Source: Phaeodactylum tricornutum CCAP 1055/1 (lineage: Eukaryota; Bacillariophyta; Bacillariophyceae; Surirellales; Neidiaceae). From it: a stretch of DNA of 64,000 nucleotides. Location: positions 310,001 through 374,000 of the forward strand of contig NC_011674.1 of the NCBI RefSeq assembly GCF_000150955.2, in the 5' to 3' direction. The position numbers and the translations under genes were made by a program. Each line of letters opens with the position of its first letter. Position 1 is the stretch's first letter. Positions 42,698 to 53,300 of the stretch are shown piece by piece. The notes under the pieces are model-generated. The model ran no database searches and was not told the DNA's origin. It worked only from the letters and a program-made list of their open reading frames with translations.

Positions 42698-44851
42698 ATG
42701 CTTCATCTACAGTTAGCCAGGGCAAAATCAAGTGTATTTGTCACAGAAAAACACAATACAGACTGGAAAGGAGACAAAACATCATACCAGCAGGCGACGA
42801 TGGCTTCCGAAACTGAACGCCGAAGCTCTGATTTAGAAAGGGAAGGGCAAAAGATCGACGTTTCGATGCTATCGTACTCGGAGATGACTTTGGTCAGCTC
42901 CGGAGAAGTAATGACACGCGAGACCAAGGCTGCGATTCGCAAAAAGCTTGGGTATTGCACGGAATGTCCAGGGCGACCGGTACTTGTCTTCGACGTGAAG
43001 AGGTCAAAATTAAACCCCTTGTGGTTTTCAAAGAAGGTCAGGAGTATAGATGGGGAATGCAATGATGGGCATTGCCTGAAATGCCATCCTGATTTTGATC
43101 CAAAGAAACCCTCGGAACGAAGAGCCCTTCGGCGCTATTCGGAAAAGAGTTGCGGGACAAACTCAACTGTTTCCATGGGCTCGTCACGCTCGCTAAGGTC
43201 TCAAGAGAGTGATAGTAGTTCACCTAATACTCCTGTGAGAACCACTCCTCGGCCCAAGACCCGTGCTTTAGCCAGGTCTTTGTCAAATGAAACGGACCTT
43301 CAAGCCATCAAGCGAATGCCTCGGCTAGATAGTAAACGTATCATGGAGAACTCCGACTCCGCCAGTGATGAACGACATTATGATCAAAGAGCCAACCGAC
43401 AACATTCTGATGGGAGACCCATGCCTCGTCGCTCCAAGTCTGCTAATCTTTCTCCCGAAACCTCGCCCAACTCCGGTGACTCAGGCGAAGGTCAGAACAT
43501 GACTCTTCGAGGAAACAGCGAACACCTTCGCTCGTCCACGAGCCACCACGAAGGTCGAGTGACTGTTGAACTATCTCGCAAAGTCGTCGACACCCTTTAC
43601 AATGATGATATCAAAGAAGCCTCCGTTCATTCGTTTTCTACAGTTGAAAGATCGGAAAGCTCCCCACCGGCTAGTCCGTCGGATAACTGGAGTCCCACAC
43701 CTAGTCCGAGACCTCGCCGGAAAATTAAGCAACAAGATTTGCAGTCTTCTGCCGTTACCGAACTTCAGGGACTACTGGTTGATCTTGTCTCCAGCGGCAG
43801 CCATCATGTTCTGTCTGAAATTCTTTGTGATTCAATGAAGTCGAATTCTAACGACTTGGAGATTCAGCTGTTATGCCTTCGTACAATATCTTCAGCGTTC
43901 AAGCAGAGCAACGTTGGAATCTCCAAGCTTGTCTTGGCCCGTGCACATATAGAAATCATCAATGCGATGCAACACTTTCATTCATCGATGGAGATACAAC
44001 AGAGGGCATGTGCTGCAATCTGGGCATTATCGCGAGACAATAGCGCAAGGACAGCTTTGATACGTAAGGGTGTCTGCGACTTGATTCAAAGAGCAATGTC
44101 GAGGAACTTTGGTGATAATGTACTTGTAGAAAAGGCCTTAATGGCTCTCCGAGCACTCTCAATCGACGAAGAAGCACGCGACATTCTGCACCGCGTGAGC
44201 GTGGTGCACGACATTGTTCAGGTCATGGAGTGTCACTGTATGAACGCGGATATCCAAAGGGATGGATGTGCAGTCTTGTCCAACATGGCAGTCGAGTTTG
44301 AGAAGAAACAGGCCTCCGTTGTGTCGGTACACGTTCTGAGAGCGGTGGTTGCCGCTTTGAAGACGCACTTAAGTGATCCTGTTGTTGTCGAGAGTGCATG
44401 TTTCGCTCTTAACAACTTCTCGTACGAAGAAACAAATCTGAGGGCTCTTCGTCGTTTTACTGAGATATTCCCTCTTCTAGAACGGGCCCAGCAAATCAGC
44501 AAGGGTGACCATGCATTTGCTGTTGTCGAAAAGCTGCAAATTTCTCGCGCTGAAGATGAGTCCTTGGAGGAACAACTGCATGCGTACTTGCTGCATCTTA
44601 TTGAACAGAAAGCCGATGTACCGGAAGTTGTGGAAGAAGTTGTAGAATTCCTCCGTGCTAACGAATGGTCTCTGCGCATGATGGCAGAAACCCTCAGTGC
44701 GCTGCGTCTTCTCGCCACTAAGGCAACTTTCCACAAAGAAATTCTTCTTGACCAGTTATCAATACCTGATCTCGAAAGAATATTGAGAGTGTTTGAAGAC
44801 GATATTCGTATTCAAACAGAAGCACGCCGACTTATCGAATGCTTTAAGTAA
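42698..44851 (+). CDS. Armadillo-like protein with N-terminal Cys module (second member)
   Basis: 717 residues from the ATG at 42698, or 683 from the ATG at 42800. Numbered from the second ATG, C53-x2-C56 (RKKLGYCTECPG) and C92-x2-C95 (GHCLKCHPDF) form the Cys module, with the extra cysteine C87. A Ser/Arg/Pro-rich disordered region follows, then ARM-type helical repeats (LQLLCLRTISSAF-like, IQQRACAAIWALSR, VEKALMALRALS, IQRDGCAVLSNMA, VESACFALNNFS). It is a paralogue in layout of 26242-29409 and 50400-54269. No catalytic domain is seen. It may be a signalling or cytoskeletal adaptor; that is a guess from the fold. Confidence 0.85.
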   Translation: MLHLQLARAKSSVFVTEKHNTDWKGDKTSYQQATMASETERRSSDLEREGQKIDVSMLSYSEMTLVSSGEVMTRETKAAIRKKLGYCTECPGRPVLVFDVKRSKLNPLWFSKKVRSIDGECNDGHCLKCHPDFDPKKPSERRALRRYSEKSCGTNSTVSMGSSRSLRSQESDSSSPNTPVRTTPRPKTRALARSLSNETDLQAIKRMPRLDSKRIMENSDSASDERHYDQRANRQHSDGRPMPRRSKSANLSPETSPNSGDSGEGQNMTLRGNSEHLRSSTSHHEGRVTVELSRKVVDTLYNDDIKEASVHSFSTVERSESSPPASPSDNWSPTPSPRPRRKIKQQDLQSSAVTELQGLLVDLVSSGSHHVLSEILCDSMKSNSNDLEIQLLCLRTISSAFKQSNVGISKLVLARAHIEIINAMQHFHSSMEIQQRACAAIWALSRDNSARTALIRKGVCDLIQRAMSRNFGDNVLVEKALMALRALSIDEEARDILHRVSVVHDIVQVMECHCMNADIQRDGCAVLSNMAVEFEKKQASVVSVHVLRAVVAALKTHLSDPVVVESACFALNNFSYEETNLRALRRFTEIFPLLERAQQISKGDHAFAVVEKLQISRAEDESLEEQLHAYLLHLIEQKADVPEVVEEVVEFLRANEWSLRMMAETLSALRLLATKATFHKEILLDQLSIPDLERILRVFEDDIRIQTEARRLIECFK

Positions 44852-44961
44852 ATGTACACTACCCCAGTAAATTTTCTTTTACGTCAGCTTATTGTCTAGT
44901 GTGCTACCTGTGATTGGGGCTCCACCTCTTGTCAGTCTCTATCAATAGCATATCTCGGTTA

Positions 44962-45219
44962 CTAGAATATCGCAATTTGATCTACTGTGTCCCCTTCACA
45001 AAGTGGGCACTGAGATAACGATTTCGTATTGGTAACGCAGTGGCGGCAAATACACAAATGGCTGCACAGGAGCATCAGCCCTTCCCTTGAGTGCTGCTGA
45101 CAAAGTAAGCAGCACTCGTTGCTACTGGAAGAGAGACAAAGTTTGAAGGTCTCAAAACAGACTAGTCGAACCGTCCGGGGAAAAGCAGAGTGAATTCGAG
45201 TACGAAGCCCTTCATCCAT
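44962..45219 (-). CDS. Small RING-finger protein (C3HC4/C3HC5 type)
   Basis: 85 residues. The last 50 are a compact RING: CCLLC, LLCSHLCICRHC, then CPLC, in the style of the MGRN1/Neuralized/IAP group, where the domain sits at the C-terminus. Such domains act as ubiquitin E3 ligases with an E2 partner. The N-terminal 33 residues show no domain, so this may be the last exon of a longer gene; the space upstream on the minus strand is only 125 bases before the ankyrin gene's stop. It is tail-to-tail with the ARM gene. Confidence 0.6.
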   Translation of the reverse strand: MDEGLRTRIHSAFPRTVRLVCFETFKLCLSSSSNECCLLCQQHSREGLMLLCSHLCICRHCVTNTKSLSQCPLCEGDTVDQIAIF

Positions 45220-45242
45220 GAAATAAGAACCAGTTCTCTGTT

Positions 45243-45280
45243 TAGAGTATTGAGACTGCTGTAGAGTATTGAGACTGCTG
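45243..45280. repeat. Perfect 19-base tandem duplication
   Basis: TAGAGTATTGAGACTGCTG occurs twice head-to-tail between the RING gene and the ankyrin gene's 3' end. It is probably replication slippage. Confidence 0.85.
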
Positions 45281-45344
45281 GCTTACATAAAGGCGATATT
45301 TCTTTTTTGCCTGAGTTACTATGTTCTTGATTCTTCCTGTAATT

Positions 45345-48300
45345 TTAATGGATATGTACCCCGAAGCTGTCTTCGCACTTTTCTTTGAAAAACCACTTCA
45401 TACTGTGTTTGTCAAAGCCCGCTTCTTTTCTCTGCTCTCGACTTTGTCTTAGAGACTGTTTTCCTTTCAATATTGAAAAAGAATCTATCTGTTCCGATAC
45501 TGTCCTCCAGCGCATAGACTCTCTATCAAAGAATGGTACAGCCTTGACTGAAGAACATGCAGCTAGAGTGCTACCGATATCTTCTCCATGCGCAAACTGC
45601 AACTTTTTGGATCGCTTTTCCCATCGCATCTTCGCAAAATCAAAATAAAACTGTTCTTTCGCATCTGATTCAGACAATTCGCGTCCTGAGCTCGAAAAAA
45701 CATCCATGTCCCTTCCTGGAGTAGGTACTGGGAGCTCGAGTCTACTTTGCCCTGGTTCTGGAATTGTTTTCTGGAATGTCCTTTTGCATCTTTCCTGCTC
45801 CAGAAATCGTTCCAGGTTAGAAGGGGAACTCCGATTTGTAGTCAAATTCTCTTCTGCTCGCAAAAAGGGCGAAATATTGGTCGCAATGGGTTTCTCTCCT
45901 ACAATGACCTTACGAAGCGACTGAGTAGGTCGCTTTCCTTTGCGCGCAGTGACAGACTCTCCTCTGTGTATCCACATCATCTCTATGCTTCTAATGTCCT
46001 CTTCTATTGCTGATACTTCAGTCATTGAATGTGCAGACTCTTCCGGTAGGCTAAAACATTTTCGAACCGCAGAAGACGGGGGCGATAGCTCCATGCTTAT
46101 TTGGAGAGAGTCTCCAAGAACCATAATTTCTTGTTCTTCGCAGTCCGAAGACTGGTCTAGATTTCCGAGCATCAGACTTCCGTAGCGTCCGTTTCCTACC
46201 TGCATCGAGTCAACATTTCTCGTCATTTCCTTCAACGGAAATATCTCTTTTTCGTCGCTTTTCAAACATCTCAGGCCCTGTGGTGGAGCTTTCATTTGTT
46301 GTCGTGAATGTCGTCTCGATCGCTCCAGTGCCTCTCTTAGCATTGGAGACGATACTGAGGCACTACCATTTGAGAAGGAAGAACTCATCAATATTGGATC
46401 ACCTCTCTTCCGTACGGAGCGGGCTTGAGTAGGGTGTTCGCACTCCTTTCTAGAAAAGTTTCTTGCCTTTCGTCGCAACTGAAAAAAAGTCTTCTTCTCC
46501 TGAATCGGATTTCCGTCGCGGCCGTGTTCACTTTCGTTGTCGTGCAACAGAGCCTCTTTATCTTCCTTCTCGGCGACAATGCCTCCTGTCGAATTCTCCG
46601 GAGCTGTGTTATGAAGTGTAGCATCGATTTCAATCAAATCTTCCGCAAACTCATAGCTGCTCTCTGAATCGTCCCTCTGTGATAACTCGACTCTGACATC
46701 GCCGTTTCTCTTTCTCTTTTGTAAATGTTTTGAATCTACTTGGGCCAATGTAGAAACAATTGACATCACGTCAACGATTGAAAGGACTGACACTTCGCAT
46801 TTAAATTGATCGGCATGTGTGTGCCTTGAGCTTTGTTTTGAAAGAAAGGTCTTGAGCCCTGATTCTCCTAGATAAATGTCAGAGTCTTGGTCCTTTATAT
46901 TGGTTGTCAAACCAACGACAGTTCTGCTTGACATACTGTCTCCTTTGCAAGTGAAAAACGACTCGAGTTGTTCACAGTCAGTGGCGTCACTGGTTTCTCT
47001 GTTTGGTTCGTCAGCATCTTGGCCTTCGATTTCTTTTGGTAAGTCCTTCAGCTTCGACCACTCAATAGCAGAGCCAGAGTGTTCAAGCACTGAGGAATCA
47101 GTTCGCAGTAGCTCAAATACAGACGATAACACATTTAATTGGTATTCACGCTGAACGCGACGGAACATTTTAATCTGATCGAGTGGAGAGAGCTGATTCC
47201 AGGTTGAGGTCTTGAAGGCGTTTCGAGCTTTGTACTGCAAATGAAGACGTAGATCGACGGAATACGAGCGTTCCACAGCCATGAGCTGAAACGGGTAGAG
47301 ATTTCTTTCGGCATCTTTAACCTGTAAAGCACCAGTGTGTGTGAAAACTAAAGGCTTTAAGTCCTCCCAAGTCTTTCCTGCAAGAATGGCTATGTGCAGT
47401 GGGAGTTGGCCTCTCGATGAAACGTTGACAACTTCGGGGTTCGCGTCCAAGACAAGTTTCATCGATCCGATGTGTATGGGTTCGAATCTCATAGCCGTGT
47501 AAGGTATTGTCTGGCAAATTATGTGCAAAGGCAGACTATCAGTACCAGGGAGCGGAATGAAAATGGAATCGGGGGACAATGACAGCAAGAACCGTATGAT
47601 TTGTGGGGGTGTTCCAGGGTTGGAAAGGGCGTTATGCAAAAGGAATTTGTCCTCTTCTCGTTGTATTGGTAAGTGACGCTGCCGCGAGCTCGATTGAGAA
47701 CTATTTTCAATGCAAAATCGGAGCTTACTGAGCCAATTCAAAAAGTCAGATGTCATGCCCTCTAGATTTCCGCCAGACAACAGCAACTGCTCTGCTCTCC
47801 GAAGAGTCTCTACGTTCTCGATGTTCGCGCGCCAATGTTCCTGGCTCTGATTTAACGTGTAGCACCACGACAAGAAATGCGTAGCAATCAAGCCCACTCC
47901 GGAACACCCCTGAGCCATATCCACAGGACTCCTTTGATATTCGGTGGTATCGATCACGTTCACTTGCCGTCGAAGGCACTCAAATATCGTCCAAAGCCTA
48001 TTTCTATCCTCCGTTTCAAAAACTCGAGCGACTGCGGCGTCCTTTTGCCTATCTGAAAGTCCCTTCCAGACTGCGTGTGAATATTTGTTGCGAGTAACAC
48101 ACATGACCCGGAATGTGTCAGCCTGGCTTTTGTTCGAGTACGATGCGACTTGTTGAAACGGATATAAGCCAGATACAGGATCTTTCTTATTTAAAGCATC
48201 GTTGTTGGCACTGACCAAATTCGCAATCGACGTCCACGTTTTGCCTGAGTCAATCGCGAAGTGCAGTGGCAGTCTGCGTTCACAGCGACGAAAGGCACCC

Positions 48301-49790
48301 TTGGGATTGGCTGCTACAATCATATCGAGGACACATTCGCTTTCCAGGATTGGCCTCTCGTAGTTGCGTGGACTGTATTCACGTGTCTTGGCTGCCAAAT
48401 GAATTGGAAACGCTCCTCGGTTTCTATGATCAGATAGAGTTACTGACGATGTATACACCGAAAGCAGAACACGAATAATTGCGGGTGGGGTGTCGGAGTT
48501 TGTCAATGCTGCATGCAAAAGCAGGTCTTTAGGGAATCGAGATGGGTCCTCACCAGCACAGAATGCAATCAAAAACTCGACCTTTCTCCACCAATCGACA
48601 AAAGCAGAACCTTCCTCATGCATCTCTTGGTCAACAATGCACTCTCTAATTGAAGAAAAGAAGCTTGGTGACACCGCCCATTCGTAAGTATTGGGCTTTG
48701 TCTCGAAGCAAGCAGAAATGAAATGAGCAGCCAGTAGGCCCATTCCCGTCTCGTCTCTTGCACTTCGAACATCTTTGGGACATTTTGATGCTAGACTAAC
48801 AAGAATCGACAGCGGATAATGTCGAGTGATTGCAGTGTAGAGGGTCGAAGCAGCAAACGCAGTTGCTCTATTTTCATGAGACAAGAGCGATGTGGATGCT
48901 CCGATTAATAAGGAAATCACAATAGGCGGAGCCGAATGCATCATGGCATCAATCAACATGGATGTGTTACCGCCCACCGACAAGTTTGTTTGCGGATACG
49001 TTGCCGACGCTAGTAGTAGCCGCACCATGCTCCATCTTTCGCCTTGTAGTTCCTGCCAAGCAGCTTCTTCGCTTTGGCCCGATGCAGGCATCCAGTAGGT
49101 TCGCGGTATGTCGCAGAGAACGGACTCCTGTTCGGCAATCTCAAAGGCGTAGGAAAGAGGCGTTAAACCTTTCGAATCACGCAATGACATCGCCTCTGGG
49201 AACGCGTCCACCAAGGCGGCTGCCGTCTCGATATGATGCCGATAAACGACAGCGTAGAACAGTGGGACTCGCGCGGAATAGTTTCGAATAGATGCAGCTC
49301 TACGCTCTATTTTTATAAGCGCCATCAAAACATCAGTCGGACTATTTCTGGATGACAACGCCAGATGTAGCGGAGTCTGACCCATTCGGTCTATTTGCAG
49401 GAGCCCATACGGATCTCGTCCGGAATCAGTGCGCGAAGTGGTCACACCCAAAGATAGACGACGCCAAAATGGCTTTTTTCTATTGCCGTTCCGTCGGTCT
49501 ACATTGTCGGGGTCTATTGCTGTACTCGTATATGACGCCACAAGCGAAAGTTGGTGACGAACATTCTCCCATTTGCCCGAGTGCAGGGCATACCCGATAT
49601 CTCGATGCCAGTCCACGGATGAAAACACGATGCGCGGGAGATCCCCATCTTTTCTATAAAGGCGTCTTACGATGCGTCGCTCTGCCAGCGCACGATGAAT
49701 CTGTGTTGACGATGGGGTCTGCCCCGCTGCTTTCTTGGCTGGAGAAGAAAATATGTGTAATTGTGTTATCCTCCCATCCGAAGACGACAT
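45345..49790 (-). CDS. Large ankyrin-repeat protein with an internal domain duplication
   Basis: 1481 residues, single exon. Ankyrin repeats are visible from about residue 130 (RMGQTPLHLALSSRNSPTDV, RVPLFYAVVYRHHIETAAAL, DSKGLTPLSYAF). Two related units of roughly 260-290 residues follow in tandem (about 349-605 and 633-925). Each has G(M/V)GL(L/I)A(A/T)HF, an LLH(A/N)AL-x-N-x3-PP-x-IIR-x-LLS ankyrin core, a (L/I)PLH(F/I)AI-x-x-GKTW core and YPFQ. The C-terminal ~550 residues are Ser/Glu/Arg-rich and disordered. Ankyrin arrays are binding scaffolds; no enzyme domain appears. The gene shares a divergent promoter region with the third ARM gene. Confidence 0.82.
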   Translation of the reverse strand: MSSSDGRITQLHIFSSPAKKAAGQTPSSTQIHRALAERRIVRRLYRKDGDLPRIVFSSVDWHRDIGYALHSGKWENVRHQLSLVASYTSTAIDPDNVDRRNGNRKKPFWRRLSLGVTTSRTDSGRDPYGLLQIDRMGQTPLHLALSSRNSPTDVLMALIKIERRAASIRNYSARVPLFYAVVYRHHIETAAALVDAFPEAMSLRDSKGLTPLSYAFEIAEQESVLCDIPRTYWMPASGQSEEAAWQELQGERWSMVRLLLASATYPQTNLSVGGNTSMLIDAMMHSAPPIVISLLIGASTSLLSHENRATAFAASTLYTAITRHYPLSILVSLASKCPKDVRSARDETGMGLLAAHFISACFETKPNTYEWAVSPSFFSSIRECIVDQEMHEEGSAFVDWWRKVEFLIAFCAGEDPSRFPKDLLLHAALTNSDTPPAIIRVLLSVYTSSVTLSDHRNRGAFPIHLAAKTREYSPRNYERPILESECVLDMIVAANPKGAFRRCERRLPLHFAIDSGKTWTSIANLVSANNDALNKKDPVSGLYPFQQVASYSNKSQADTFRVMCVTRNKYSHAVWKGLSDRQKDAAVARVFETEDRNRLWTIFECLRRQVNVIDTTEYQRSPVDMAQGCSGVGLIATHFLSWCYTLNQSQEHWRANIENVETLRRAEQLLLSGGNLEGMTSDFLNWLSKLRFCIENSSQSSSRQRHLPIQREEDKFLLHNALSNPGTPPQIIRFLLSLSPDSIFIPLPGTDSLPLHIICQTIPYTAMRFEPIHIGSMKLVLDANPEVVNVSSRGQLPLHIAILAGKTWEDLKPLVFTHTGALQVKDAERNLYPFQLMAVERSYSVDLRLHLQYKARNAFKTSTWNQLSPLDQIKMFRRVQREYQLNVLSSVFELLRTDSSVLEHSGSAIEWSKLKDLPKEIEGQDADEPNRETSDATDCEQLESFFTCKGDSMSSRTVVGLTTNIKDQDSDIYLGESGLKTFLSKQSSRHTHADQFKCEVSVLSIVDVMSIVSTLAQVDSKHLQKRKRNGDVRVELSQRDDSESSYEFAEDLIEIDATLHNTAPENSTGGIVAEKEDKEALLHDNESEHGRDGNPIQEKKTFFQLRRKARNFSRKECEHPTQARSVRKRGDPILMSSSFSNGSASVSSPMLREALERSRRHSRQQMKAPPQGLRCLKSDEKEIFPLKEMTRNVDSMQVGNGRYGSLMLGNLDQSSDCEEQEIMVLGDSLQISMELSPPSSAVRKCFSLPEESAHSMTEVSAIEEDIRSIEMMWIHRGESVTARKGKRPTQSLRKVIVGEKPIATNISPFLRAEENLTTNRSSPSNLERFLEQERCKRTFQKTIPEPGQSRLELPVPTPGRDMDVFSSSGRELSESDAKEQFYFDFAKMRWEKRSKKLQFAHGEDIGSTLAACSSVKAVPFFDRESMRWRTVSEQIDSFSILKGKQSLRQSREQRKEAGFDKHSMKWFFKEKCEDSFGVHIH

Positions 49791-50399
49791 TCTCGACAGG
49801 ATTGATAGCCCGCTGTTTCACCTCCTAGACGATGATCTTCATGCGATGAATGAATAAGAAGAAGCCTATTCGACGCTTCGGAATGTGAACGTTGGTGTAT
49901 CGGTCTCAAATCTAGAGCCTTTGACAGAGAGGTAGAATATTTCTCTCTCGAGACTTGCATGTTCGCGGTCATCTAGTTCTCTTGGGCTCTCACTGGGAAT
50001 GTGACTCTTGCATGAATATGACGCTACGCTATACTGTCCACCAATCAAAATTTTGATTGGCCAAGCTGCGACACGGGGCCAACCATTATACAGGCAACTG
50101 ACCATGAAAGTGAAGAAATCAGACTATGAGAACTGCTAGTTAGTACGACGACCACGAAATGTCAATACTGCAATCGTAAAAACGCCTTACCAAAATGACC
50201 TTTACAATCGTTAACAGTAAAGGGCAGGGCGGGGTCCGCATACATCCAAACCATCATTTTTTGGGTCCCGAGGTAAAAACCATAAAACGCTTCGTCGACG
50301 TTGGCCCTTTAGAAGTGTGTAATTTATCTTTCGTATCTAGGACCGGTATTCTTGCCGGCGAGAACAACATTAAAAACGATCCTGATCAGTTTGGCGTTT
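49791..50399. other. Divergent intergenic region, 609 bases
   Basis: The promoter region of the ankyrin and third ARM genes. It holds the 20-base double CCAAT palindrome (separate entry). The ARM frame is open from 50352 but has no ATG before 50400. Confidence 0.5.
50041..50060. promoter_or_regulatory. Perfect palindrome of two CCAAT boxes
   Basis: CCAATCAAAATTTTGATTGG is a perfect 20-base palindrome joining two inverted CCAAT boxes. It sits between the divergent ankyrin (ATG 49790) and ARM (ATG 50400) genes. Its right half extended (ATTTTGATTGGCCAA) recurs upstream of the ARP4-like gene at 24048-24062. NF-Y binding is the established reading of CCAAT; a bidirectional role is inferred. Confidence 0.55.
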
Positions 50400-53300
50400 A
50401 TGGCGGCGCTATCACATTCCGTTTTGGTTGAAGGATCGATTCTCTCTGGTGATCAATTGCGGGATTACGCCTATTCGCACGGTGTTTGCCCTATTTGCGC
50501 CGCGCAAAAAACCCATCGTAAGGCCGGAAGTATTCTCAACAAGATTTGGGAACCGATTACAGATACGAAGAATGGAGAGTACGCCGTTTACAAGGGATAC
50601 TGCCTACAGCCTACCTGCTACACATTGGCGGAAGCCCAATCACAGTTGGGTGAACGAACCTCGCCGAAGAAGAAAAAGAAACGCAGAAGTCGAAAGTCGC
50701 TCGGCAGTGTTTCAACAAGCATTCACACAACAAAGCCGATTTCGAAAGGAATTGTCGTCTCCAAGTCTAATCTATCGGCTGTTACCAGGTCTACACACAA
50801 TTCTTCTAAAAGCACTCTGCCGAGAAGCCAGTTGATTCTACAACCTTCACCAACGCTCACAACACCAAAGTCGACCACTAGCCTGAATATAGTTACAAGG
50901 TCAAGCTTCGCTCGACTCAACGTGCTTCTGCCGAGTGCACCGGGCAAGGAAATGAATCAAAAGACTATATCAAAAACTCAGTGGGACCAGCATTTGTACC
51001 GACCGATTCTTGCAACATCAAAAGCCCAAAAGACCAACTCAATAGAAAGTCAAACTTCCCCGTCCCCAGCCACACTTCAACTTCATCCTTTAGAAGACCC
51101 CCATACGCTTTATGACCCCTCGATAATTCTTCAGGTTCTGGAGCAACACGCAGGTGACCCGCAAGTCGCTGCGTGCTCGCTCCAATCTTTGCGCAAAACG
51201 CTTGTTGCGCTTCAATACACAGATTTCTACAGCCAAAACGACTCTTGGATCAACATATTGTGCGCCAAAATAAAATATCACAGTCATGATGTCAATGTCG
51301 CCTCTCAAGGTGTCCTCTCTCTTCTGACCGTCGCGGCTGTTTCGTCGAAATACGCTCAGAGTATAATTTCGAATAAAGGAATTGGGCTCATTTTGGCCAT
51401 TGATAGATCCCATGAAGGGTGTACCCACGGTTGTATTGGAATGTCTGATCGGTGTTGCGCGGCGCTGGAGGTATTGCTTGGGGCGTGTAAGCGTGTGTCG
51501 CAAGGAGACCTCAAATGTCTGGTGGAGCGGCTCGTCTTTCATGCGTTGGGAAGGGACATAGCTTGCTCTGACTATGCTCTTCGAGCCTTATTTCATGTGG
51601 CTCAAAAGACAGTGCGTGGGAGAAATGAACTTGATTGTACGATCTATCAACTCGTCCATTCCGTGGATGTCGTAAATCTACTGTGGGCAAAGCTGGACGG
51701 AGATTTGGTGAGTGCTCTGATCGCAGAGTCGGCACTCTATTTATTGTGGAAGCTGTCGGTAAACAAAAACTCGGAGGGAGCCCAGCCTCTGCGAGTGACC
51801 AGAGAAAGTGCAGGATCGCTATTGAGACTTGTTGTGAAATATGACGATGTATTTCTCCACGACGCGGCGCTTTGCCTCGTGTCCTGCATAACGTTGACTG
51901 CAGAAACCGCACATCGTCCTGAGTTTGTGGAAACCGTTGTTTCCGCAGTGTGTCATGTTCTCCGGAGACATCCTAACCAGGAAATAATCCAAGTCAAGGG
52001 TCTTTATGTTCTGACTAAGACTTTCGGGGGGAGGGCGTTTTCAGCTGCAATCCAAGAGGACATTGAAATATCTGCTATAGAGGCAGCAAGGCAATTTCCG
52101 ACCAGTGCTGCGCTATATGCTGTGGCCTGTCGTATCATTAGAGAAAATTTTGAACGGGGCAACGGAAAAGAAAATGGGATATCCAACAGCGTTGCACCCG
52201 CATTCCTTGCCGGAGCATTTCAAAAATGCGTTTTCGACTTTCCGCATGACGAAGTTGACTCGATTGCTGCCAAGGACGCGTTGATCTCCGCACTCATCAA
52301 GGTATCGGGAAATGTCACTGCATGTAGGGAGCTTGCAAGATCTGATTTGCTCTGTAACGTAGACCGCGCAATGAACAAAGAAAGCGACGCTCTCTACCTT
52401 GCTTCATTCCATCGTATCGGGATCAACATACTAACGCTTCTAATCAAAGATGTACAACATGTTCAGGATTCCAGCGACACGAAGGAGGGAGTCTCTTTTT
52501 CGCGGCATTCATGCCGATTGCTGGAAATGGTCGAGATAAGCACGATTGTTGCACCGGAATGCTGTATCCTACTTGCCGGAATCTATTCCGCAGTCCCTTT
52601 CCGAGGTAGCTTTGGTCAACATTCAAAATTATACACTTCCCTCGGTTCACTGACGATCGTTTCTCATACCCAAGATGAGTACAACGCTATCCTCCTTTCC
52701 ATGAGAGCATATAAAGAAAATACAGAGGTGCAAAAGGTATGTTGCCTGGCCCTATCAAACTTCATTGCCCCCATTTGCCATTTGAAACGAGCGCCTGAAT
52801 CGTGTGACACGATCGGACATATGACATCTGGGACGCTTGCAATGCTGGCCGATTCTGTCAGTTTTCACAAAGACAATGCTGACGTCTTGTGCAGCTGCTA
52901 CTCGCTATTCTGGACGCTCATATTCGTCAGTAGTCACGCCGACCTTCAGCGATGGACACCGAAACTACTTGCGTCCGTCTTCGAGGCATCGAAGCGCCAC
53001 AAAGACTCCATTGAGATCAAAACAGTTATGGTTTCTGTCTTTCGAGCTCTTCTGGCCAATGACGCAGGATTTTCTTCTCTTTCTTCACAACAAGGCGTCT
53101 CTGCACTTTTTGACAGCCTCACGAACGCTGACGACTCCATTGTCATTCAGGCAGCACAAACGCTCGCGTGCGTTGTCGGCCACGATTATGAAACTGGCTC
53201 TCTCCTCAACACAATAAAAGGGGTGGTTTCGAGCATCTTGACTTGCATGACGATGCACGCATGGTCAGTAGAGGTGCAACTTTCTCTTTCTTCGGTATTG

